From Deltaproteobacteria bacterium (GTDB taxonomy: Bacteria > Myxococcota_A > UBA9160 > SZUA-336), in assembly GCA_030673955.1 (NCBI GenBank), contig DAOVBF010000076.1:1-6410 (forward strand): a stretch of 6,410 nucleotides of DNA, in the 5' to 3' direction. Both the position numbers and the translations under genes were made by a program. The notes under the pieces are model-generated. The model did no database searches. It worked only from the letters and a program-made list of their open reading frames with translations, and was not told the origin of the DNA. Numbering within the stretch: the first letter of the stretch is position 1; the number at the start of each line of letters is the position of its first letter. Positions 1-6,146 of this stretch are shown in pieces.

Positions 1-870
1 CGCGAGCGCGCCCGCGGCGGCCGCGCTCGCGGTCAGAAGGTCGGGGGCCTGGAGCGTGATGCGCTCCTCGGGTGCGCGATCACCTGGCTCGCGATAAGCC
101 TCCGCGACGAGTGCGAAGCCCGACTCCCGGTTTCGCTGCAAGACCTGCTGGACGCCGCTCGGGATGAATCCTGTCGCGGGTTCCAGGTAGACGAGACGGT
201 CGACGCAGTGTGAGACGATGAAGCCGTGGAGATCGAGCGACCGGGCGGGTCGCATCCAGCGCACGCCGATCGGCTCCGGGAAGCGCCAGCGCAGGGTTCG
301 CCAGGGCCGGCTCCACTCCGCGGCATTCGCCTCTCCCTCCGGCCTGGGCGTCTGGCGCAGCGCCCTTTGGTCCTGCTGCGCGACCTCCGTGTCGGTCCAG
401 GGTCCGGTCGAGGCGATGCGAATCTCGTGCAGGGTTGCGAATCGGCGGGTCAGCAGTTCGGCCAGCACGCCGGGCAGGCCGGGAATCGCGCCGGCGTTGA
501 GAATGACCGGGACCTGCCGCTTCCAGGCTTGCTCGTCCGGCCGCAGGTCGCTCGTCGTCTCCGGCAGCGTGGCGGTCAGTCCGATGAACGGGACGCGGGT
601 CTCGACAGCGATCTCGAGCACTGCCTGCGTCGACGGGCCGCAGCAGGCGAGCACGGCGGCTGCGCCCGGAATGAGCGGCTGGAGCGTTCGGGGATCGGTA
701 GCGTTCGCGTACGCGGGCCGCGCACGCTCCCCGAAGACCGACGCCACCTGCTCAGCTCGCTGGATACTTCGGCCTGCCACCACGACCCGCGCGCGCGTGG
801 TCTCCACCAGCTCGCTCACGCAGTGCCGCCCAACGCGGCCGTACCCTCCGAGTACGATGATCTCGTGCAT
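1..870 (-). CDS. Saccharopine dehydrogenase-like NAD(P)-binding protein (C-terminal end cut off by window edge)
   Basis: This is the first 290 residues of a protein whose end lies outside the window. The N-terminus is a Rossmann fold: a first strand (residues 3-8, EIIVLG) runs into the dinucleotide loop GGYGRVG at 8-14. A second strand ends in VVVAGRS at 29-35, where the Arg after Gly suggests NADP(H) rather than NAD(H). Residues 74-80 (LACCGPS) and 124-134 (LNAGAIPGLPG) fit the strand ends and the Pro/Gly-rich loop usual in saccharopine dehydrogenase-like reductases. Homologues include lysine-pathway enzymes, trans-acting enoyl reductases and many proteins of unknown substrate, so the reaction cannot be named. 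The Ala-rich stretch at 281-290 resembles the helix near the end of this family, so little is probably missing. The ATG directly precedes the first strand. No clear ribosome site is visible, and the frame stays open upstream. It lies 65 nt after the Nudix gene on the same strand and is probably cotranscribed with it. Confidence 0.8.
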   Translation of the reverse strand, partial: MHEIIVLGGYGRVGRHCVSELVETTRARVVVAGRSIQRAEQVASVFGERARPAYANATDPRTLQPLIPGAAAVLACCGPSTQAVLEIAVETRVPFIGLTATLPETTSDLRPDEQAWKRQVPVILNAGAIPGLPGVLAELLTRRFATLHEIRIASTGPWTDTEVAQQDQRALRQTPRPEGEANAAEWSRPWRTLRWRFPEPIGVRWMRPARSLDLHGFIVSHCVDRLVYLEPATGFIPSGVQQVLQRNRESGFALVAEAYREPGDRAPEERITLQAPDLLTASAAAAGALA

Positions 871-935
871 CAACGCCAGTTTAGAGAACTTGCCCGCTGG
901 TCCGCCCGAAAGCCCCTCGGATCCCGGGTGCGTAG

Positions 936-1754
936 CTACGGCTTTCGCACGGCCTCCACCAGGACATCATCTTCGGTGCTGGAATAGCCGGCCTCGCTCG
1001 GAATCACAAGCTTGAGCCGGCCATCGCGTTCCACAGGCACGGCCTGCACCGGTACAACGGGCCGTTTCCGCGACGCCTCGAGCGCCTGCTCCGCGCTCGG
1101 AAAGCCCGTGAGTGTCTCGAGGTTGCAGGCGGTTGGGAAGATGATCTGGCGTTCGCCACGGCGCCGCTGGTCCAACGCATCCTCGGGTCGGATCCAGAAA
1201 TGCGCTGATGCCTCGACGCCATCGTGGTGTGCAAGCTGGCCGGATGGGGTCAGGGCAGTGAAGAAAAGCGTATCGAAGCGCCGCGGCGCTGCCTCGGGCG
1301 TAATCCAGTGACCGTGTACCGTCAGGCACTCGGCGGCGAGTTCCAGGTTCTCGTTCTCGATCAGCTCCGGAAAGGCCAGCCGACCGCTCTGCACCTCGAG
1401 CCGGTGGCCGAGGAGCGGCGCCACCTCATCGGGATGGAGTAAGCCGGATGCCCCGCGTCTCCGCACCAGCAGAACTCCCGCCTCCTCGAAGGTCTCGCGG
1501 ATGGCTGCCACAAAGAAGCCCGACACCGCCTCGGGATCCAGGTACATTAACTTGTGACGCGACTGGTGGTCGGAGAAACCGCCCAGCCGCGGTGCGAGCG
1601 CGTGATCATGGTCCTCGACGCGCCCGCCGGGAAACACAGACCAAGTCGGGAGAACCTCGCTCTTCGCGTGCCGTTCGAGCATCAGGACCTCGGGAGAGAC
1701 GCAGCCGTCCCGCAGCAGCATCACGGTTGCGGCAGGTGCAGGGCTACTCGGCAT
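936..1754 (-). CDS. NUDT19-like Nudix hydrolase with an insertion inside the Nudix box
   Basis: A 272-residue soluble Nudix protein. Enzymes of this superfamily cleave nucleoside diphosphates linked to another group, using Mg2+. The helix half of the Nudix box is clear at 86-94 (RETFEEAGV), with Glu87, Glu90 and Glu91 as expected metal ligands. The glycine half lies far upstream, at FPGGRVED (41-48), so about 28 extra residues (roughly 50-79) split the box. Such an insertion, with the later motif HWITPEAAPRRFDTLFF (149-165), is typical of the NUDT19/RP2p branch. The mammalian member of that branch hydrolyses CoA and acyl-CoA to phosphopantetheine and 3',5'-ADP. CoA diphosphatase activity is therefore the best guess, but the substrate is inferred. 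The ATG start has a good ribosome site (GGAGA, 1762-1766) seven bases upstream, and a -10-like box lies further up. It is the first gene of a probable two-gene unit with the dehydrogenase-like gene and is divergent from the Hpt-like gene. Confidence 0.9.
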   Translation of the reverse strand: MPSSPAPAATVMLLRDGCVSPEVLMLERHAKSEVLPTWSVFPGGRVEDHDHALAPRLGGFSDHQSRHKLMYLDPEAVSGFFVAAIRETFEEAGVLLVRRRGASGLLHPDEVAPLLGHRLEVQSGRLAFPELIENENLELAAECLTVHGHWITPEAAPRRFDTLFFTALTPSGQLAHHDGVEASAHFWIRPEDALDQRRRGERQIIFPTACNLETLTGFPSAEQALEASRKRPVVPVQAVPVERDGRLKLVIPSEAGYSSTEDDVLVEAVRKP

Positions 1755-1761
1755 GCTTACG

Positions 1762-1766
1762 TCTCC
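1762..1766 (-). promoter_or_regulatory. Ribosome binding site of the Nudix gene
   Basis: On the minus strand GGAGA lies seven bases before the ATG at 1754-1752. It supports this start, which also places the first predicted strand (residues 10-15) close to the N-terminus. Confidence 0.6.
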
Positions 1767-1776
1767 GATCAGACCG

Positions 1777-1805
1777 ATTCTAGCGCTTTACCGGTCGGCA
1801 AAGTC
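1777..1805 (-). promoter_or_regulatory. Possible promoter of the Nudix/dehydrogenase-like unit
   Basis: On the minus strand TAGAAT (1782-1777) differs from the TATAAT consensus at one position and is a good -10 box. The hexamer 17 bases upstream (GACTTT, 1805-1800) is a poor -35. Transcription would start near 1770, giving a leader of about 15 nt that contains the ribosome site. A 7-bp inverted repeat (1771-1777 and 1804-1810) brackets these elements and could be a regulator site. The call rests on the -10 match and the position only. Confidence 0.35.
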
Positions 1806-1885
1806 GGTCTTACGCGTTCTCGGCCTGCGGGGCGGACCCGGTTTCCGGCGGGCCGCATGGCGCTGCGCGAAGCGCCTTGCCCGGC

Positions 1886-1914
1886 TTGGAACGCTCCTGG
1901 CGATGCATTAGCAT
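1886..1914 (+). promoter_or_regulatory. Possible promoter of the Hpt-like gene
   Basis: TTGGAA (1886-1891) and TAGCAT (1909-1914) are 17 bases apart, and each matches the sigma-70 consensus at four of six positions. If used, transcription would begin at about 1921-1922, which is the A of the ATG at 1922, giving a leaderless message. Neither ATG (1913 or 1922) has a Shine-Dalgarno sequence, which agrees with that idea. The match is weak for GC-rich DNA and could be chance. Confidence 0.22.
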
Positions 1915-1921
1915 GCGGCCC

Positions 1922-2473
1922 ATGTCGGCGCCCCAGGACCCGCGCAACGTGGCGCTCCGCGAGATCCACTCCGCAGAGGAGGTGCGGGCACGCATCGACG
2001 CGCTCGCCGAGCGTATGCTCCGCGACTACGCCGGCCGTTCGCCGGTCTTTGTCGTGATCGCGGAGGGGGCCCGCAGATTCGCGGGGGAGCTCGTAAAGCG
2101 GCTCGCAGCGCAGAGCGTGCGTCCCGAGGTTGTTTTCCTGCGCGCGTCCCGAACGCGGGGCTCGAATCTGGTGCCGGTTCAGGTCGAGCCCATGAATCCG
2201 TCCCGGTTCAAAGGCCGGGAGGTGCTCATCGTCGATGACGTCGCAGATGAGGGCCGGACGCTCGAGGCCGTGGCGAGCCTGGTGTGGGGAGGTGAGCCCC
2301 GTACGCTGCGCGCAGCGGTGCTCGTGAGGAAGGACCCTCAGCGTGAGCTGAAGATCGCCATCGACTACGTCGGCTTCGAGCTGAAGGAGGGCTGGGTGGT
2401 TGGCGTGGGCATGGACCTCGATGACCGCTTCCGGGACCTCGAGTACCTCGCGGTCGCGAAAGGCTCGCTTTAG
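1922..2473 (+). CDS. hpt: Hypoxanthine-guanine phosphoribosyltransferase-like protein, divergent active site
   Basis: A 183-residue type I phosphoribosyltransferase, about the usual length for bacterial Hpt, which makes IMP or GMP from the free base and PRPP in the cytoplasm. The PRPP motif VLIVDDVADEGRTL spans 101-114 and keeps the acidic pair Asp105-Asp106, the general-base position Asp109, Gly111 and Thr113. The purine-site end is strongly Hpt-like: Lys137 (human Lys165), DYVGFEL (148-154), the stacking aromatic Trp158 with Val159 (human Phe186-Val187), Asp165 (human Asp193) and Arg171 (human Arg199) all line up without gaps. Two parts differ. The pyrophosphate loop reads AEG (47-49), with Glu where Hpt has Lys or Arg. 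The flexible loop lacks the usual Ser-Tyr pair (RASRTRG, 74-80). Base preference is therefore uncertain. ATG 1913 and TTG 1877 are in-frame alternatives; none has a ribosome site. It is transcribed alone, divergent from the Nudix gene and convergent with the phosphatase gene. Confidence 0.87.
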   Translation: MSAPQDPRNVALREIHSAEEVRARIDALAERMLRDYAGRSPVFVVIAEGARRFAGELVKRLAAQSVRPEVVFLRASRTRGSNLVPVQVEPMNPSRFKGREVLIVDDVADEGRTLEAVASLVWGGEPRTLRAAVLVRKDPQRELKIAIDYVGFELKEGWVVGVGMDLDDRFRDLEYLAVAKGSL

Positions 2474-2544
2474 GCAATCCGTATTTCCGGACGAAGACCG
2501 GACGGGATGCTGGGGCGTCAAAGCTCCACGCTGCGTCGCTTCGG
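2474..2544. other. Convergent intergenic gap, no clear terminator
   Basis: These 71 bases separate the stop codons of the Hpt-like gene (plus) and the phosphatase gene (minus), so transcription should end here from both sides. The best structure is an imperfect hairpin at 2479-2505: CCGT, a four-base bulge, CCGG, a seven-base loop, then CCGG and ACGG. No T-run follows it on either strand. Termination may be Rho-dependent or use a weak structure. Confidence 0.3.
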
Positions 2545-3264
2545 TCAGGGTTCGATCAGGACGACCGTCACGTTGTCCGGACCGCCGTACTCGTTGGCCC
2601 GCTGGACGAGTGCCTGGGCGGCGGCCTCCAGCTCGTCCCCCGCGGCAAGTTCGGCAATCTCGTCACCCGGAACCACGTCATGGAGACCGTCGGTCGAGAG
2701 CAGGATACGAGCGTCGGGGGGAATGCGAGTTTGAATCACGTCCGGCTCGACAGCTTCATGGGTCCCGACCGCCTGCGTCAGCATATGTCGTTCGGGATGG
2801 GATGTCGCTTGCTCGCGGCGGATGATGCCCTGATCCACCAAGAGTGAGGCGAGGTTGTGGTCCCGCGTGAGCACGGAGAGCTCTCCACCGATCACGAAGC
2901 AGGCCCGCGTGTCGCCCACGTGGGCGACGGTTGCCGTCCGGTCGCGGATCTGCAGCGTCGTGAGCGTTGTTCCCATCCCGAACAGGCTGCGTTGCTCGGC
3001 CTCGTGGAGGACCGCGTTGTTCGCCTCCAGCGTGGCCTCGCAGAGCAACCTCGCCTCGTCTTCCAGTTGGGGTGCGGGACCATGGCCTTTGATGTAAGCA
3101 ACCAAGCTATCGATGGCCACATGGCTGGCGATCTCGCCCCCGCTGTGTCCCCCCATTCCGTCTGCGATCACGAAGAGCCCCAGCTCTGGCACCGCGAGCG
3201 CGGCATCCTCGTTGTTCTCCCGCTCCTTTCCGCGGTCTGTAACGAGGGCGTAGCGCAAGCTCAC
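2545..3264 (-). CDS. PP2C-family Ser/Thr protein phosphatase (PrpC/Stp type)
   Basis: A 239-residue single-domain phosphatase with no membrane segment or extra domain. It should remove phosphate from Ser and Thr residues of proteins using two Mn2+ or Mg2+ ions in the cytoplasm. All PP2C motifs are present in order: TDRG and RENNED (9-20), DGMGGH (35-40), GMGTTL (97-102), HVGDTR (115-120), TRDH (133-136), TDGL (191-194) and GGPDNVTV (227-234). The metal ligands Asp35, Gly36, Asp192 and Asp230 are intact, so it should be active. The start is GTG, sharing GTGA with the stop codon of the acetyltransferase gene, and GGAGG at 3275-3271 lies six bases upstream. Its translation is therefore probably coupled to that gene. 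Bacterial enzymes of this kind usually oppose a Hanks-type kinase. No kinase gene is in the window, so the substrate is unknown. It is the last gene of the minus-strand group. Confidence 0.94.
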   Translation of the reverse strand: MSLRYALVTDRGKERENNEDAALAVPELGLFVIADGMGGHSGGEIASHVAIDSLVAYIKGHGPAPQLEDEARLLCEATLEANNAVLHEAEQRSLFGMGTTLTTLQIRDRTATVAHVGDTRACFVIGGELSVLTRDHNLASLLVDQGIIRREQATSHPERHMLTQAVGTHEAVEPDVIQTRIPPDARILLSTDGLHDVVPGDEIAELAAGDELEAAAQALVQRANEYGGPDNVTVVLIEP

Positions 3265-3848
3265 GGCACCCCTCCGGGCAGCTCGGACAAGTCCGAGCGC
3301 AGGAGACTGTACTGCACGTGGTCTGAGTACTGTCCGTTAATGAGCTCCGCCTCGCGCGCGATTCCCTCCCGCTGAAAGCCCAGCTTCTCTGCCACGCGGA
3401 GACTGGCCAGGTTTTCTGGAGCGACGTGCACCTCCAGGCGGTTGAGGGCGAGGTCGTGGAACGCATACTCGATCACGGCGTAGGTGGCCTCCGTCGCGGC
3501 GCCCTTCCCCCATGCGGAGCGACGGATCCAGTAGCCCAGGCCCGCGCAGCGTCGTGCCCAGTCGATCCGATGCAGGCTCGTGATTCCGAGCACTGCTCCG
3601 CTTTGGATGTCCTCCATCAGAAACTCGAAGGCCCGTCGTTTCGACCGCGCGAGGCGTGCGCCGCGAAGATAGAGTCGCGTGTCCTGTCGCGTGTGGTTGG
3701 GTCGGGCCCAGGGCAACCACCGAACCAGATCCGGCAGCGTCTCCTGGATGGCCTCATCGAGGGCGCCCACGTCCGAACGCCGGGGTAAGCGCAGTCGCAA
3801 GTGTTGTGTCGAGAGCTCCTCGTCCCCAGCGTCTTCAAGTGCGAACAG
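3261..3848 (-). CDS. GNAT-family N-acetyltransferase, RimJ/RimL type, apparent CTG start
   Basis: Read from the CTG at 3848-3846 this is a 195-residue acetyltransferase, a normal length for the RimJ/RimL group, which acetylates protein N-termini or small amines with acetyl-CoA. The first strand is LSTQHLRLRLP (12-22), followed by WLPWA (44-48). The acetyl-CoA loop lies in RRSAWGKGAATEA (109-121), and the motif B region NLASLRVAEKLGF (146-158) carries the conserved Asn, Ser and Lys-Leu-Gly-Phe. The only conventional start in the frame, TTG at 3800, would cut into the first strand and has no ribosome site. By contrast AGGAGG at 3860-3855 is a perfect Shine-Dalgarno sequence six bases before the CTG. 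There is no in-frame ATG or GTG between the two. The gene begins 22 nt after the uvrD stop and overlaps the phosphatase start by 4 nt. The acetyl acceptor is unknown. Confidence 0.87.
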   Translation of the reverse strand: MFALEDAGDEELSTQHLRLRLPRRSDVGALDEAIQETLPDLVRWLPWARPNHTRQDTRLYLRGARLARSKRRAFEFLMEDIQSGAVLGITSLHRIDWARRCAGLGYWIRRSAWGKGAATEATYAVIEYAFHDLALNRLEVHVAPENLASLRVAEKLGFQREGIAREAELINGQYSDHVQYSLLRSDLSELPGGVP

Positions 3849-3853
3849 CGTAT

Positions 3854-3860
3854 CCCTCCT
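3854..3860 (-). promoter_or_regulatory. Perfect ribosome binding site deciding the acetyltransferase start
   Basis: On the minus strand AGGAGGG (3860-3854) begins ten bases after the uvrD stop codon. The only plausible start at the right distance is the CTG at 3848-3846, in frame with the acetyltransferase. This is the strongest Shine-Dalgarno sequence I noticed in the window. Confidence 0.7.
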
Positions 3861-3870
3861 CGCCCGAAGT

Positions 3871-6111
3871 CTAAGACGAAAGTAGCCGCAGCTGCGCGTA
3901 ACGGAGCACGATCGTCTTCAGTCCCGCGGCCCCGAAGCGGATCCGGAGCTTGGCGCTCTTGCCGGAGCCGATGACCTCCAGGATGGTACCCGCTCCGAAG
4001 ATCGGATGCTCGACCTGGCTGTCCGGCTGAAGCGGTGGCAGCTCGTCGCCTTCCCACTGTCCCTCGTTCCAGTCGATGGTTGGGCCGGATGGGGGGCCCA
4101 GCGGCGCGGCCGGCACTCCGCTCGGATCCCGGATCTCTCGGCTCTCCCCGAATTCGGCCGGGATCTCCTGGAGGAAGCGGCTCGGCGGGTTGTAGCGGAC
4201 CGCTCCGAACATGCGGCGCATGGTGGCGTTCGTCAGGTATAGCTGGTCCTGCGCACGCGTCATCCCCACGTAACAGAGCCTGCGTTCCTCCTCGAGGGCG
4301 GAGGGATCCGAAAGCGAGGCGAGGTGCGGAAACAGGCCCTCCTCCAGTCCGACCATGAACACGATGGGGAACTCGAGGCCTTTGGCGACGTGCACCGTCA
4401 TGATCGTCAACCGGTCGTCCTCTTCCCGGAGCTCATCTGCCTCCGAAAGCAAAGTGACCTGCTCCAGAAAGAGATCCAGAAGCGTATGGCCCTCCGGGAG
4501 CTCTTCCGGCTGATCGAACGCCTCGAGGCCGCCCTCGCGGTTCACGCGCTCGAACTCCTCCGCCGCGGAGACGAGCTCCCGGAGGTTCTCGAGCCTCGCC
4601 TCAGCCTCCACGCTGCTCTGTCGCTCCAGCGCCTCCAGGTAGCCGGTCCGATCGAGCACGCGCGCGAGGAGTTGCGCGATGGAGCCGCCCGGGTCGAGGC
4701 TCGAGAGCTCGTCCAAGAGCGCGAGGAAGGCGGTGGTACGCTTGATGGCGGCGCCGCTCAGGCGGCCTTCGTCGCGCGCGTGCACGATGGCCTGGTAGAG
4801 GCTCGTCTGTCTCTGCTCCGCCAGCGCTAGAAAGCGGTCGATGCTGGTCCGCCCGATCCCTCGGGCCGGCGTGTTGATGATCCGGAGCAGGCTCTCGGTG
4901 TCTTCCGGGTTACGCATGACCCGCAGGTAGGCGAGCGCGTCTTTGACCTCCGCGCGGCCGTAGAAGCGCGTGCCCCCCACGACGGAGTAGGGAAGGTTGT
5001 ACTTGAGGATTTCCTCCTCCAACGGTCTGGATTGGGCGTGGGTCCGATAGAACACCGCGAGGTTGCGCAGGGATCCGCCGGAGTCGAGGTGCTTCAGCAC
5101 CTCCCCGACCACGTAGCCGGCCTCGCCCCGCTCGTCTGCGGCCGCGAAGAAACGAACCGGCTCGCCAACTGTGCGCTCGGTGAAGAGATGCTTTCCTTTT
5201 CGCTCCACGTTGTTGGAGACGACGGCCGTGGCGGCGTCGAGGATTTGCTGCGTCGACCGGTAGTTCCGCTCCAGCCGGACGACCCGCGCGCCGGGAAAAT
5301 CCTTCTCGAAATCGAGGATGTTGCGGATGTCCGCCTCGCGGAAGCGGTAAATGGACTGATCCTCGTCTCCGACCACACACAGGTTTCGGTGCACGGCGGA
5401 GAGCAGGCGCAGCAGGCGGTACTGTACGGGGTTGGTGTCCTGGTACTCGTCGACCAGGATGTAGCGCCAGCGCCGCTGGTAATCGGCCAAAACACCGGGA
5501 TGATTCTCGAAGAGCCGCACCGTGAGCAGGATCAGATCTCCGAAATCGAGGGCGTTGGCACGGCGCAGCTCGGTCTGGTAGCGCTGATAGATCTCTGCGA
5601 GGCGCCGCGAATCCAGCGTGTCCTCAGCGGCGAGGTCGGCGGGGAGGAGGCCCCGGTTCTTGAGACAGTCGATCTGGTTCCGTACAGCGCGCGGTGCGTA
5701 CGTTCTCTCATCGATTTGCAGCGCGCGGAGCACGCGCCGCGTGGCGGCCAGAGAGTCCGCTTCGTCGTAGATTACGAAGCTTCGCTCATAGCCGAGGTGG
5801 GCGATCTCGCGGCGCAGGATGCGTACGCACGCGGAGTGGAAGGTGGAGACCCACACCCCGGGGGCGCTATCGGCGAGCAAGCGCGCCACGCGCTCGCGCA
5901 TCTCACGTGCGGCCTTGTTCGTGAAGGTGACTGCGAGTATCTCGCTCGGGTGGGCCTTTCCGCTGGCAATCAGGTGTGCAACGCGGTGGGTCAGTGTGCG
6001 CGTCTTGCCGCTGCCAGCGCCGGCCAGGACCAGCAGCGGGCCGTCGGTGTGCTCGACGGCTCGACGCTGCTCCGGATTCAGCGCCTCGAAGATGTGGTTC
6101 GAGCTCTGCAC
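3871..6111 (-). CDS. uvrD: UvrD/PcrA-type superfamily 1 DNA helicase
   Basis: A 746-residue ATP-driven 3'-to-5' helicase that unwinds DNA in excision and mismatch repair and strips proteins such as RecA. The motifs occur in order: Q motif around LNPEQ (11-15), Walker A GAGSGKT (31-37), motif Ia AVTFTNKAAREM (60-71), STFHS (89-93), motif II DEYQD (221-225), motif III VVGDEDQSIYRF (246-257), motif IV RNYRST (282-287), motif V TVHVAKGLEFP (572-582) and motif VI EERRLCYVGMTRAQDQL (608-624). After a Pro-rich linker (about 655-695) comes a Tudor-like tail, HPIFGAGTILEV (702-713) onward, matching the PcrA/UvrD segment that contacts RNA polymerase. Length and motifs indicate a complete, active enzyme. 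Motif III has Phe257 and Glu259 where W and G are usual. The start is GTG, one residue group before the first motif, with no obvious ribosome site and a small hairpin just upstream. It follows glmS by 35 nt. PcrA, UvrD and Rep are close paralogues; the tail favours UvrD/PcrA over Rep. Confidence 0.96.
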   Translation of the reverse strand: MQSSNHIFEALNPEQRRAVEHTDGPLLVLAGAGSGKTRTLTHRVAHLIASGKAHPSEILAVTFTNKAAREMRERVARLLADSAPGVWVSTFHSACVRILRREIAHLGYERSFVIYDEADSLAATRRVLRALQIDERTYAPRAVRNQIDCLKNRGLLPADLAAEDTLDSRRLAEIYQRYQTELRRANALDFGDLILLTVRLFENHPGVLADYQRRWRYILVDEYQDTNPVQYRLLRLLSAVHRNLCVVGDEDQSIYRFREADIRNILDFEKDFPGARVVRLERNYRSTQQILDAATAVVSNNVERKGKHLFTERTVGEPVRFFAAADERGEAGYVVGEVLKHLDSGGSLRNLAVFYRTHAQSRPLEEEILKYNLPYSVVGGTRFYGRAEVKDALAYLRVMRNPEDTESLLRIINTPARGIGRTSIDRFLALAEQRQTSLYQAIVHARDEGRLSGAAIKRTTAFLALLDELSSLDPGGSIAQLLARVLDRTGYLEALERQSSVEAEARLENLRELVSAAEEFERVNREGGLEAFDQPEELPEGHTLLDLFLEQVTLLSEADELREEDDRLTIMTVHVAKGLEFPIVFMVGLEEGLFPHLASLSDPSALEEERRLCYVGMTRAQDQLYLTNATMRRMFGAVRYNPPSRFLQEIPAEFGESREIRDPSGVPAAPLGPPSGPTIDWNEGQWEGDELPPLQPDSQVEHPIFGAGTILEVIGSGKSAKLRIRFGAAGLKTIVLRYAQLRLLSS

Positions 6112-6130
6112 GGGGCTCGAAGTTACCCCG
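6111..6130 (-). other. Small hairpin between glmS and uvrD
   Basis: CGGGG and CCCCG form a 5-bp GC stem with a ten-base loop, ending on the first base of the uvrD GTG start. There is no T-run, so it is not a standard terminator, and uvrD has no clear ribosome site. It could hinder or shape uvrD initiation or act as an mRNA processing point, but a 5-bp stem in GC-rich DNA may be chance. Confidence 0.2.
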
Positions 6131-6146
6131 CGGATGCCCCGTCCCG

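Noticed and set aside
931..940. Perfect 10-bp palindrome CGTAGCTACG at the end of the Nudix gene
   Set aside because: It overlaps the stop codon region, has no second copy that I could find in the window and does not resemble a terminator.
218..1015. 265-codon plus-strand open frame opposite the dehydrogenase-like and Nudix genes
   Set aside because: It crosses the boundary of two well-supported minus-strand genes, is rich in Arg, Ser and Pro as typical shadow frames are, and resembles no family I know.
1859..1876. GGCGCT/AGCGCC hairpin upstream of the Hpt-like gene
   Set aside because: A 6-bp stem of alternating G and C with no T-run is likely chance in this DNA, and it lies upstream of the proposed promoter.
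2456..2471. GCGA-loop-TCGC followed by TTT at the end of the Hpt-like gene as a terminator
   Set aside because: The stem is only four base pairs, lies inside the coding sequence and is followed by just three T residues.
3261..3800. TTG at 3800 as the acetyltransferase start
   Set aside because: It has no ribosome site at a suitable distance and removes the first part of the conserved first strand. The CTG at 3848 behind AGGAGG fits better.
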